Assembly: GCA_964020155.1 (NCBI GenBank)
Contig: OZ026564.1
Span: 1,230,111 to 1,285,110, forward strand
DNA from: Chondrilla cf. caribensis
Taxonomy: Eukaryota > Porifera > Demospongiae > Chondrillida > Chondrillidae
DNA length: 55,000 nt
Direction of reading: 5' to 3'
Position numbers and translations under genes: made by a program. Numbering within the stretch: position 1 is the stretch's first letter; each line of letters starts with the position of its first letter. Under the pieces are notes generated by a model. The model saw nothing but the letters and a program-made list of their open reading frames with translations. It was not told where the DNA came from and searched no databases. Of the stretch, positions 35,726 to 55,000 are shown one piece after another.

Positions 35726-38700
35726 TGCGTGTGTATCGTGTGTGTGTGTGAGAGTGGATGTGTGTGTGTGCGTGTGTGTGCTTGTGTGTGCGTATGTGTG
35801 TACCTACATATATGTTTGTATGTATATTATTATAATTATTATAATTTTTCTATGTATTTAGGAGGATTGAGTGATGGCTTAGGTTCCAGCATTTCCAGTA
35901 CACCAGAGGATCAGAGTAAGGTATTTTCCGTTGTTGTGTATGACTTTTGTACTGTCTTGATTGATACGAACAGGTCTCTCTCATACAGTTTGTATATTAT
36001 ATTTTAACAGTTTTAGAGATAATGAAAAGTGTTGAACCCTTATTATTCTTCAGTCATCCATCAAACCATTTCTTCCTGAACAATTATTATTTTAATAACC
36101 TGAGCTAGGGTCTTAAGAGACCCAACTTCAGTTATGCATGCCTAAAAATTGAATGTGTACTGACCTCCATGTGAAGTAATTTTACCATCGGCCAAAGTAG
36201 TTCTTTACATGTGATTCGTTTTGTAGATGGGAGGTTTTGGAAAATATCTTAGCTATGGACTTGGTGCAGCATGGCTCAGTGGTTCACTCTTGCTTTTAGC
36301 TCCTTGGTTGAGTGGAAGTGGTGAAGGTGAAGGTAAACACACACATGCACGCATGCTCGCAAACATGCACACACAGGCACAGGCATACAATATCACACAC
36401 ATGCACACACACCCTTTTTCTGTGATATTGAGGTATCATTTTTGATTGAGGTAATCATTAAATGTGCTGTGATAAGAAATGGAACAAGAAAGAAATAGGT
36501 TATGGCTTAAGCCATTGTAATATCAGGCACAGAAAAGATCTTTTGATCAGCTCTCCGTCCTCAGCAGGTCCATATACTCTCGAAATATCTACGTACGTAA
36601 TATAAACTGCATATTGGTGGTATAAACTGCTGTCTTGTGTGTTGTGTATCTGACATGACATACATGGTGTGAAGACACAAGTGTATAAAAGGGCAAATAG
36701 CGAAAATATTATTTAAGGGGTCCTTGTTGACTCTAAACCTTTGCTAATGAGATGATGTTCAGCAAAGTCGGCACACTTGAATTCTAACCAGTTTTGACTC
36801 TCAGTGTTCTGAAATCGGCTAACTTTTTGTGCAATATGAATTATTATTATAATAGTACTATAACATTATGACAAACTAATATGTATATTACATACTGTAT
36901 GTATAAATCGAGTGTTACCAATTGGTATATATTGGTATTTTTTCATTTATTTGGATGGAGATAATCAATAGTGGAATGCTATTCCTCTTCCTCGATTTAT
37001 TATGATGACATGTTCTCTACTTTCTGTAGATTCCAAGTCAGATTCAGATGATGAAACACACGGAGCAACATCAGGTGTGTACGCTAAGCAGTCCTTATAT
37101 ATGTGTGTGTACAAAGTTTTTCGTTAATAATGTCACCAAGTACGTACGTAGTATAGTTGTTGCAATACTTCAGTGCAGGCAATACGTGTTAATAAATATT
37201 TCAGGAATGGCCCTGATTGCACATACGTAATCTAACTTAAAGGTCCTCAAGCCTTCGAATTCGGAATTTGATGTACAACGATTATCCGCAATGAACTTGT
37301 CAAAGAGACTTATTTCAGTGAGCTGGGGTTAAAGAAGTGAGAAAAAGTCCAAATTGATTGGTCCTGTTTAAACAAAATGGCATCTGGATGGTGCACGTCA
37401 TTGTGTAATTTTATACACATTTGGAAAAGAAGAAAAAGATTGTTTTATAACAAAGTTGGAGTGCTCGTAGTGTGCTCGTGTGATAGAGATCATGCATGTG
37501 TAGTATGTAATAGTATGTAGGGTCAATGTTGCTGTACCATTATATCGATTGATCTCATTAAGGTTGAGACATCACAATCCGTCGAATGAACCCATAATAG
37601 AAATCCACGAATCAGGCCTTTACAAAATGTGTATCTGGGGACAGTCATTAATATTCAATCTGTTATGATTGGTAGTGTGCATAATACCAAAAAATGTTTA
37701 GATTAGGTTTATATGATGTAGGGTTTTGTGTTATTGTTTATGTATTTGCTTCATTGCGATAGATACCCCTTGTGTTCAAAAGCAGAGTCTAACCCTCAAC
37801 AATCCACCTGGTCAGTATGTTACAATGTTTCCTTTAGTATCAGTTTCGTACGTACCTCACAGTATGTGATCTGTGATGACAACCACAATCATGCGTTCTA
37901 ATCCTGAAATAATGAGAACATCGTACATAATTCAGCTAATGCAGTTATTTTGACTGGTATGCTCACTGTTACTTTGTATAATAATTGAGTTTGTATCAAA
38001 ATTAAAATTATCTCTACAATGAATGGAGTGATAGTGTGTTGGTTTGCATATTAAGGTACGTATCTATGCATCTTACAACACTGCCCCTCTCATCTTACAA
38101 CACTGCCCCTCGTCTTACAACACTATCTCACTCAACCCATCAACACAGCCCCTCCCATCTCACAACACTGCCCCTCCATCTTACAACACAGCCCCTCCCA
38201 TCTTACAACACAACCCCTCCCATCTTACAACACTGCCCCTCCCATCTTACAACACAGCCCCTCCCATCTTACAACACAACCCCTCCCATCTTACAACACT
38301 GCCCCTCCCATCTTACAACACAGCCCCTCCCATCGTACAACACAACCCCTCCCATCTTACAACACTGCCCCTCCCATCTTACAACACTGCCCCTCCCGTC
38401 TTACAACACTGCCCCTCCCATCTTACAACACTGCCCCTCCCATCTTACAACACTGCCCCTCCCATCCTACAACATTACCGGTACCCCTGGGATTTCATAC
38501 AGCTTTAGATCCTGCTCCAAAGAAGAAAAGAACCAATTACAGTAGTGTAACAGCTTCGGATGTTATGGAGAGAATTACTAAAGAAGAGCTCATTGAAAAG
38601 TTCAGAAAAATGTTGACCCACCACCGAGCAGTTCTACTGGAGGCCAGAGACCTCATCGATTCAGACTGCAGAGATATCATCCAAGCTAAACTAAGATCTG

Positions 38701-38868
38701 GAGAGCGTGCTGGAGCAGCTACTGAGTTGGTTGAGTACTTTGAGGCCAACCATGATGGAGACAAGATTATGGAATTTTGTAGCTTTTTAGAAGAACAGGC
38801 TGGTAAATCAGCTCCACTATTGAAGAAACTCGCTTTAAAGATTCGAGAAATTGTTGAGATGTTATCAG
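35467..38868 (+). CDS. Membrane-anchored protein with CARD-like domain (3' end uncertain)
   Basis: Exons: 35431-35524 (ATG at 35467; alternative donor after 35545), 35862-35920, 36227-36332, 37030-37074, 37763-37810, 38503-38868. Phases agree. The start has an in-frame TGA 12 nt upstream and an acceptor just before it. Exon 3 encodes one hydrophobic segment rich in Gly and Leu (LSYGLGAAWLSGSLLLLAPWL). Acidic and Ser-rich linkers follow, then PKKKR and a ~95-residue all-helical domain. Its second half (LIDSDCRDIIQ, then AATELVEYFEANHDGDKIMEFCSFLEEQA) has the spacing of helices 3-6 of a CARD domain, while helix 2 seems short. The domain call is therefore tentative. The exon-6 donor is GTGTGT at 38869; reading through instead gives a stop at 38912. 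A candidate last exon is 39934-39986, after a strong TTTCTTGCAG acceptor and before AATAAA at 40095. Placement as a death-fold adaptor is inference. Confidence 0.65.
35634..35800 (+). repeat. (TG)n microsatellite
   Basis: Imperfect TG tract in the first coding intron of the CARD-like gene. Confidence 0.93.
38075..38475 (+). repeat. 22-bp minisatellite, ~18 copies
   Basis: The unit is CTTACAACACTGCCCCTCCC plus AT (22 bp), with variants ACACAGCC and ACACAACC in a regular three-unit cycle in the middle, i.e. a 66-bp higher-order repeat. It lies in intron 5 of the CARD-like gene, ending about 30 bp before exon 6. Confidence 0.95.
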
Positions 38869-38999
38869 GTGTGTATACATATACATACATGTACATGTGC
38901 ATGTGTACATGAATGTCTGTGTATATAATACGTACAGTACAACATGCCTCATAAGTATTTGGGTTAGTACATACTTAATTGTGTGTGTGTATGTGTGTG

Positions 39000-39064
<65 letters not shown>

Positions 39065-41116
39065 GTGTACGTGCATGTGCGTGTGTGTACATATGGGTCT
39101 TTGTGCATGCATGTGTGTATTTGCGTGTGTGTACATATGGGTCTTTGTGCATGCATGTGTGTATTTGCGTGTGTGTACACTGAACAGTCAAATGTACATG
39201 TAGATAGCTGTAATAGTATTTCAGTATAATATTGTTTTACCCCAGTTTTCTCTCCCTCATAAATACAGATACCTCTTAATACAAGCACACAACTGCTCCT
39301 CGACCTACGTATGAACAGATGTGCAATTAATGTAAACTACTTCATTACTGTTTTATGCTTACGTCTTGTACGTATGTAGCTACAAGTTCAACTTACTTAG
39401 TAGTTACAAGTTGTGTTCAACTTGAGCATGACCACTTGATCTTCAATCTGGTGATACTAGATCTATATTACTTCACAATAAATTACAGTGAATACTCATT
39501 TATCCTTCACAATTCGTTTCAAAGAATATGGATTAACATTAGTACTTGTGCATTATATTGGTACTAGGAGAATTGTGGCGGATTAAGAGGAATTGGAGGA
39601 TGAAGTGGTGGCAGATTAATGAGCATTCACTGTATTGCGGTGTTTGCCGAGAAAGGTTTCTATGCGACAGTAGTGGAATACTTGTTTGGTTGTTACCATT
39701 CTGTTGAGGAGACCACCTTAATTCCGTTCATGTGTAAAATCATACAATGCCCCAGTAATTTGGGTTACCTAGTGTACGTAGTGAAAGAGGTAAATTGGAG
39801 CTAATGAATTCCCCAGCATTTACGTAGCACTAATGAACATACAAAATATAATTTTGGGTATATGAAAGTAATTAGAATAATTATAAAGCTTCAATTAACC
39901 TTAGGCAGTTCAAGCTATAATAGTTTCTTGCAGTAATAAGTTCATCTACGTATTTTTTTCGACTGCTTGATATCTCCCAACTTTGAAAGATGAACGGGCA
40001 ATGGAAAATGTCACTCATTGTGGAAGCCATTGTGACAGACATGATTATAGTACGTATACGTACTTCACAATGAAGGTAGATATTCTAAGAATCTAATAAA
40101 TAATAATCTAAGCTTTCAATTTTGTGACTTCTTAACGTTGTTCACAGCTAGTGCATTATAAATTATAATTAATAAACCCAATGTATACTTGGACATAATA
40201 TTATTATACAATATCTGTTTTGTTGTATGCATCCACATGTACCAAATCGAATTTGCGTTCATCGATCTAGTGTAATGTATTGGTGGTGCTAGATCTTAGA
40301 TTCTACGTATATACGTATACCACTGGTAGCCTTAATAGTAGCCCTCTGGGCTATAGTGGCCTCCCCATGCAAGCTAAACAAGACAAAAACACACTAGCTA
40401 TACATACGTACCTACTACGTATTTATTGAGTACCATTGTCACAGTCTGTAAAATTATATATAATATGTAGATACGGGTTGTATCATTATTATTATATTAG
40501 CACTATATCAGAATAATAATATTATATATATGCATATAATATGGATCGAGTGGATTAATATTATAATACTGAAGAATGTACAATGCGTCATGCAGAATAT
40601 AATAGCTTAATTGAATTAACAAATTTTGGGTCACATTGTTGCTATGCCTATGTATATGTACACAATATGGTGGGTGTTTATGTCATAATAATATTGCACA
40701 CTTACTGTCGAAATGTGTGCCAAGGACTTGATATTGCACACTTCTTGCCTTCGAACTCCCCCCAAATGTACAAGAGTATGTATAATACATACATAATATG
40801 TATAAAACTATCAAATTATGCATGAACGCACTTCATAGTGTTTCAATACTACAGTAAGAATTAGTATGTGTACCTATCAGAATATACGTATGTAAGTAAT
40901 AATATTATAATAATATGTAGATATTGTATACAAATCTGAATTTAACAGGATGTGAACATGTACGTACATATGTATGAATGTAAGGATCAATTATAACAAC
41001 GTAATGTTCAGTACAACCAGCTTGAAGTCGGATGAAGTATGTATACACTGTAGTAGGTGTGTGCACGACGAGTACATTGAACAACTGGACCAATACAATC
41101 TTTGTGTCACTGTTCA
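38869..41116. other. Region between CARD-like gene and SIN3 (tail to tail)
   Basis: Contains a TG tract (38979-39060) with two copies of a ~55-bp GTACATATGGGTCTTTGTGC unit, a MITE at 39486-39632, a candidate terminal exon at 39934-39986 followed by AATAAA (40095-40100), and AT-rich sequence. The SIN3 3' UTR must lie below 41117. No further coding exon was seen. Confidence 0.6.
39486..39632 (+). mobile_element. Pogo/Tigger-like MITE with TA duplication (147 bp)
   Basis: CAGTGAATACTCATTTATCC at the left pairs with the complement of GGCAGATTAATGAGCATTCACTG (positions 39610-39632) at the right. TA lies directly outside both ends (39484-39485 and 39633-39634), the expected target duplication. Confidence 0.88.
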
Positions 41117-50623
<9,507 letters not shown>

Positions 50624-51350
50624 CTGGACAAGCGAGGAAGGAGACATAAATGCACGACCACGCACTGTATCACCTGGTATACAGGTAACAACACTGTAAA
50701 ACATGGCCAAAGATGTACATAAGTACATGTGCAATACACACTGTGTATCAACTGGTATACAGGTAACAAGTATGTACGTATGTACATTGTACTGCATATT
50801 CAACCGATACACCAGGTAAATTGACATACGTATGTAGGTATATGTGGTAACATCTCACAAAACTGGTGAACATGGGCATATGTATGTGCAGCATGTGAAC
50901 ACAGCCAGTGTGAACTACATGTAAGAGCCCTTCAGTGTTATCCCACTGAGGCACATACAAACATTGCTAACCACTGAGTTACATATTATTATTAAGCTTT
51001 TATACATATGTACATACAGTACGTGAGTACGTATGCATAAAACTTCAAGTTACTGAGGTACATGCAGGATGTATTGTATGACACAGTAAAACACACCAAA
51101 CTTCTCTAAGATACTTTATATATGTATGCATGTATGTACGTATGTACGTAAGTGTCCCACTTATGTAGATATAGTGACCTTTACAAGAGCAGTGTTAGAT
51201 AACATCAGCTAGTTCCCAATAAGTACCACTGAATATTCTCTTAACATTACAGAGAGCATTATCCCATTTACTGTTTACGAGATACTCTTCAACCTCAACT
51301 TCACCACAAGAATAGAGAAGCAACTCAAGAGTGAACCGAACAAGAAGTCG
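50624..51350. other. Head-to-head region between SIN3 exons and collagen-like gene
   Basis: No SIN3 exon, in particular no PAH-encoding sequence, was recognised on the minus strand. The segment 51200-51350 is probably the 5' leader of the collagen-like gene. The rest is unremarkable, with many TACGTA-type palindromes. Confidence 0.5.
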
Positions 51351-54300
51351 ATGGTGTTCCCACAAGTTCTCCTTGTTGGTATCGTTGCTTGCTGCCTTGG
51401 GCAGGGATGGACACAGACCACATTTGACGGGAACAACGTCACTGAAGTCAAATTTACGTTCAGAGGAGTACCGGGACGTGATGGAAGAGATGGTCCGGCT
51501 GGACCTCGGGGTCCACCCGGACCACCTGGTCCTCCGGGAACACAGGAAGTCGAAGGTTAGTAGTTGTTTCATTTCTATGTATGTATGTATGCACATATGT
51601 GCATACATACATAAAACTACTCTTGTTTAGAACTACACTTGCTTTGGCTCACACCAGTTGAATAACTAATACACAGTATATACACTGCACACAAGGGATA
51701 CACACTACACACAAGGGATACACACTGCACACAAGGGATACACAGTGTACACAAGGGATACACAGTGCACACAAGGGATACACACTGCACACAAGGGATA
51801 CACACTGTACACAATGGATACACACTGTACACAAGGGATACACACTGCACACAAGGGATACATGCTGCACACAAGGGATACACACTGTACACAAGGGATA
51901 CATGCTGCACACAAGGGATACACACTGTACACAAGAGATACACACTGCACACAAGAGATACACACTGTACACAAGGGATACACACTGTACACAAGGGATA
52001 CACACTGTACACAAGGGATACACACTGTACACAAGGGATACACACTGTACACAAGGGATACACACTGCACACAAGGGATACACACTGTACACAAGGGATA
52101 CACACTGTACACAAGGGATATACACTGCACACAAGGGATACACACTGCACACAAGGGATACACACTGTACACAATGGATACACACTGTACACAAGGGATA
52201 CACACTGCACACAAGGGATACATGCTGCACACAAGGGATACACACTGTACACAAGGGATACATGCTGCACACAAGGGATACACACTGTACACAAGAGATA
52301 CACACTGCACACAATGGATACACACTGTACACAAGGGATACACACTGCACACAAGGGATACATGCTGCACACAAGGGATACACACTGTACACAAGGGATA
52401 CATGCTGCACACAAGGGATACACACTGTACACAAGAGATACACACTGCACACAAGGGATACACACTGTACACAAGGGATACACACTGTACACAAGGGATA
52501 CACACTGTACACAAGGGATACACACTGTACACAAGGGATACACACTGTACACAAGGGATACACACTGTACACAAGGGATACACACTGCACACAAGGGATA
52601 CACACTGTACACAAGGGATATACACTGCACACAAGGGATACATGCTGCACACAAGGGATACACACTGTACACAAGGGATACACACTGCACACAAGGGATA
52701 CACAGTGCACACAAGGGATACACACTGTACACAATGGATACACACTGTACACAAGGGATACACACTGCACACAAGGGATACATGCTGCACACAAGGGATA
52801 CACACTGTACACAAGGGATACATGCTGCACACAAGGGATACACACTGTACACAAGAGATACACACTGCACACAAGGGATACACACTGTACACAAGGGATA
52901 CACACTGTACACAAGGGATACACACTGTACACAAGGGATACACACTGTACACAAGGGATACACACTGTACACAAGGGATACACACTGTACACAAGGGATA
53001 CACACTGCACACAAGGGATACACACTGTACACAAGGGATACACACTGTACACAAGGGATATACACTGCACACAAGGGATACATGCTGCACACAAGGGATA
53101 CACACTGTACACAAGGGATACACACTGTACACAAGGGATATACACTGCACACAAGGGATACATGCTGCACACAAGGGATACACACTGCACACAAGGGATA
53201 CACACTGTACACAAGGGATACATGCTGCACACAAGGGATACACACTGCACACAAGGGATACACACTGTACACAAGGGATACATGCTGCACACAAGGGATA
53301 CACACTGTACACAAGGGATACACACTGTACACAAGGGATACACACTGCACACAAGGGATACATACTGCACACAAGAGATACACACTGTACACAAGGGATA
53401 CATGCTGCACACAAGAGATACACACTGCACACAAGGGATACACACTGTACACAGGGGATACACAGTGTACACAAGGGATACACAGTGCACACAAGGGATA
53501 CACACTGTACACAAGGGATACACACTGCACACAAGGGATACACACTGTACACAAGGGATACACACTGTACACAAGGGATACACACTGCACACAAGGGATA
53601 CACACTGTACACAAGAGATACACACTGTACACAAGAGATACACACTGTACACAAGGGATACACACTGCACACAAGGGATACATACTGCACACAAGAGATA
53701 CATACTGCACACAAGGGATACACACTGCACACAAGGGATACACACTGTACACAATGGATACACACTGCACACAAGGGATACACACTGTACACAAGGGATA
53801 CACACTGCACACAAGGGATACACACTGTACACAAGGGATACACACTGTACACAAGGGATACACACTGCACACAAGGGATACACACTGCACACAAGGGATA
53901 CACACTGTACACAAGGGATACACACTGCACACAAGGGATACATGCTGCACACAAGGGATACACACTGTACACAAGGGATACACACTGTACACAAGGGATA
54001 CACACTGTACACAGGGGATACACACTGCACACAAGGGATACACACTGTACACAAGGGATACACACTGCACACAAGGGATACACACTGCACACAAGGGATA
54101 CACACTGCACACAAGGGATACACACTGCACACAAGGGATACACACTGTACACAAGGGATACACACTGTACACAAGGGATACACACTGTACACAAGGGATA
54201 CACACTGCACACAAGGGATACACACTGCACACAAGGGATACACACTGTACACAAGGGATACACACTGTACACAAGGGATACACACTGCACACAAGGGATA

Positions 54301-55000
54301 CACAGTGCACACAAGGGATACACAGTGCACACAAGGGATACATACTGCACACAGGGGATACACACTGTACACGAGGGATACACAGTGCACACAAGGGATA
54401 CACAGTGCACACAAGAGATACACACTGCACACAAGAGATACACACTGCACACAAGAGATACACACTGCACACAAGGGATACACACTGTACACAAGGGATA
54501 CACACTGCACACAAGAGATACACACTGCACACAGGGGATACACAGTATACATATTATACATATGCCAACAGAAGGCACTAGAGTATTCTTCTGATATGGA
54601 AACTACTTCTCATTTGTCAAAGGTAATTGTACAATGAATGCCGACATGGATCGGATGAAAACGCAACTCTATCATGAGTTGAAAGATGTGCTCCTGATGG
54701 AGCTAGACAAAAGATCAAATACCCTCGGCACCACGAGGTGCAACCCTGCTGACAGCTGTGCAGACATAGCACCATGGAGGCCGGATGGACTGTACTGGAT
54801 AGTGAACCGCACCGACAACTCCCCCAGCAAAGTGTACTGTATCCTGAATGGACACCCTCGCTGTGGAGACGGCGTGTGGATGAGGACTGGTTACTTCGAT
54901 ACAGGGGAAAGTGTTGGATGCCCCTCACCACTACGGCAGTACAACCACAATGGAACGAAGTACTGTATAAGGAACACTTCATATGGGTGCAGTTCGGTGC
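51351..55000 (+). CDS. Secreted collagen-like protein with Cys-rich C-terminal domain (3' end outside window)
   Basis: Exon 1 (51351-51555) encodes a signal peptide (MVFPQVLLVGIVACCLGQGW, cleavage probably near TQT), a short lead with a possible N-glycosylation site NVT, then nine uninterrupted Gly-X-Y triplets ending GPPGPPGPPGTQ. It ends in phase 1. Exon 2 starts at 54623 and stays open to the window edge. It encodes a helical linker (MDRMKTQLYHELKDVLLMEL), then CNPADSCADIAPW, GLYWIV, VYCILNGHPRCGDGVWMRTGYFD, GCPSPLRQYN and GCSSV. The order SC..I...PDGLYWI...VYC...CG.G.W is like the first part of fibrinogen-related C-terminal domains. The CP...R...C....GCSSV end resembles uncharacterised sponge and cnidarian secreted proteins. 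The likely role is an extracellular matrix or lectin-like protein that trimerises through its collagen stem. The 3.07-kb intron is mostly a 20-bp minisatellite. Confidence 0.85.
51680..54545 (+). repeat. 20-bp minisatellite, ~143 copies (2.87 kb)
   Basis: The unit is CACACTGTACACAAGGGATA, with point variants at fixed places: CTGCAC for CTGTAC, CATGCTG for CACACTG, AGAGATA for AGGGATA, AATGGATA for AAGGGATA. The period is exactly 20 bp over the whole length, with no indel noticed. It gives reading frames of over 900 codons in several frames on both strands (repeats such as CIPCVQCVSLV), all artefactual. Variant order is conserved between blocks starting near 51801, 52161 and 52721, i.e. large segmental duplications inside the array. 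Confidence 0.98.

Noticed and set aside
39355..39567. 70-codon frame as terminal exon of the CARD-like gene
   Set aside because: Its second half runs into a MITE with intact TA duplications, so the frame is probably chance, although its acceptor phase would fit.
51617..54637. Five to six overlapping reading frames of more than 900 codons
   Set aside because: They arise from a 20-bp repeat lacking stop codons in several frames, show exact 20-residue periodicity on both strands, and have no splice or start context.

Overview
This window is eukaryotic and almost certainly metazoan. Every recognisable gene except one is split by GT-AG introns. The genes include a tyrosine kinase, a SIN3 co-repressor, a phospholyase of the ETNPPL/PHYKPL type and a secreted Gly-X-Y collagen-like protein. 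The collagen-like protein carries a Cys-rich C-terminal domain of a kind I associate with sponges and cnidarians. Small exons, compact spacing and this gene mix suggest an early-branching animal, most likely a sponge; that is an inference. No rRNA, tRNA, CRISPR or prokaryotic-style operon was seen.

Layout. (1) 1-2076, + strand: 3' part of a gene encoding a WWE domain. (2) 5307-19991, + strand: a complete 11-exon, 637-residue tyrosine kinase without SH2 or SH3 domains, with a Gln-rich tail encoded almost purely by CAA. (3) 21391-22830, - strand: an intronless 479-codon gene fusing a nitrilase-family amidohydrolase to a METTL27-like methyltransferase. (4) 24170-33588, + strand: a complete 12-exon PLP-dependent phospholyase. 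(5) 35467-38868 or beyond, + strand: a small protein with one membrane segment and a CARD-like helical domain. (6) 41117-50623, - strand: 17 exons of SIN3, from the HDAC-interaction region to the stop codon; the PAH exons are not seen. (7) 51351 to the window end, + strand: the start of a secreted collagen-like protein. Exon phases were checked by hand; total coding lengths are multiples of three for genes 2, 3 and 4, and phases agree throughout genes 1, 5, 6 and 7, although one SIN3 junction needs a weak splice donor.

The rest is dominated by tandem repeats. At least fifteen minisatellite families (units of 9 to 50 bp) and about twenty (TG/CA)n tracts occur, and nearly all lie inside introns. 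Two patterns stand out. Several arrays start at a 5' splice site and copy the donor motif many times (kinase intron 2; SIN3 introns after exons 5 and 12; WWE-gene intron 2). In transcript orientation, (TG)n tends to sit at intron 5' ends and (CA)n at 3' ends, sometimes forming the splice site itself. Dispersed elements include pogo/Tigger-like MITEs, a ~310-bp family ending in a hairpin, and a near-perfect ~60-bp-arm hairpin at 48329-48465.

The genes do not form a pathway: they are a kinase, two metabolic enzymes, a chromatin co-repressor, a possible death-fold adaptor and a matrix protein. The interest lies in two unusual protein architectures and in the relation of repeats to splice sites.
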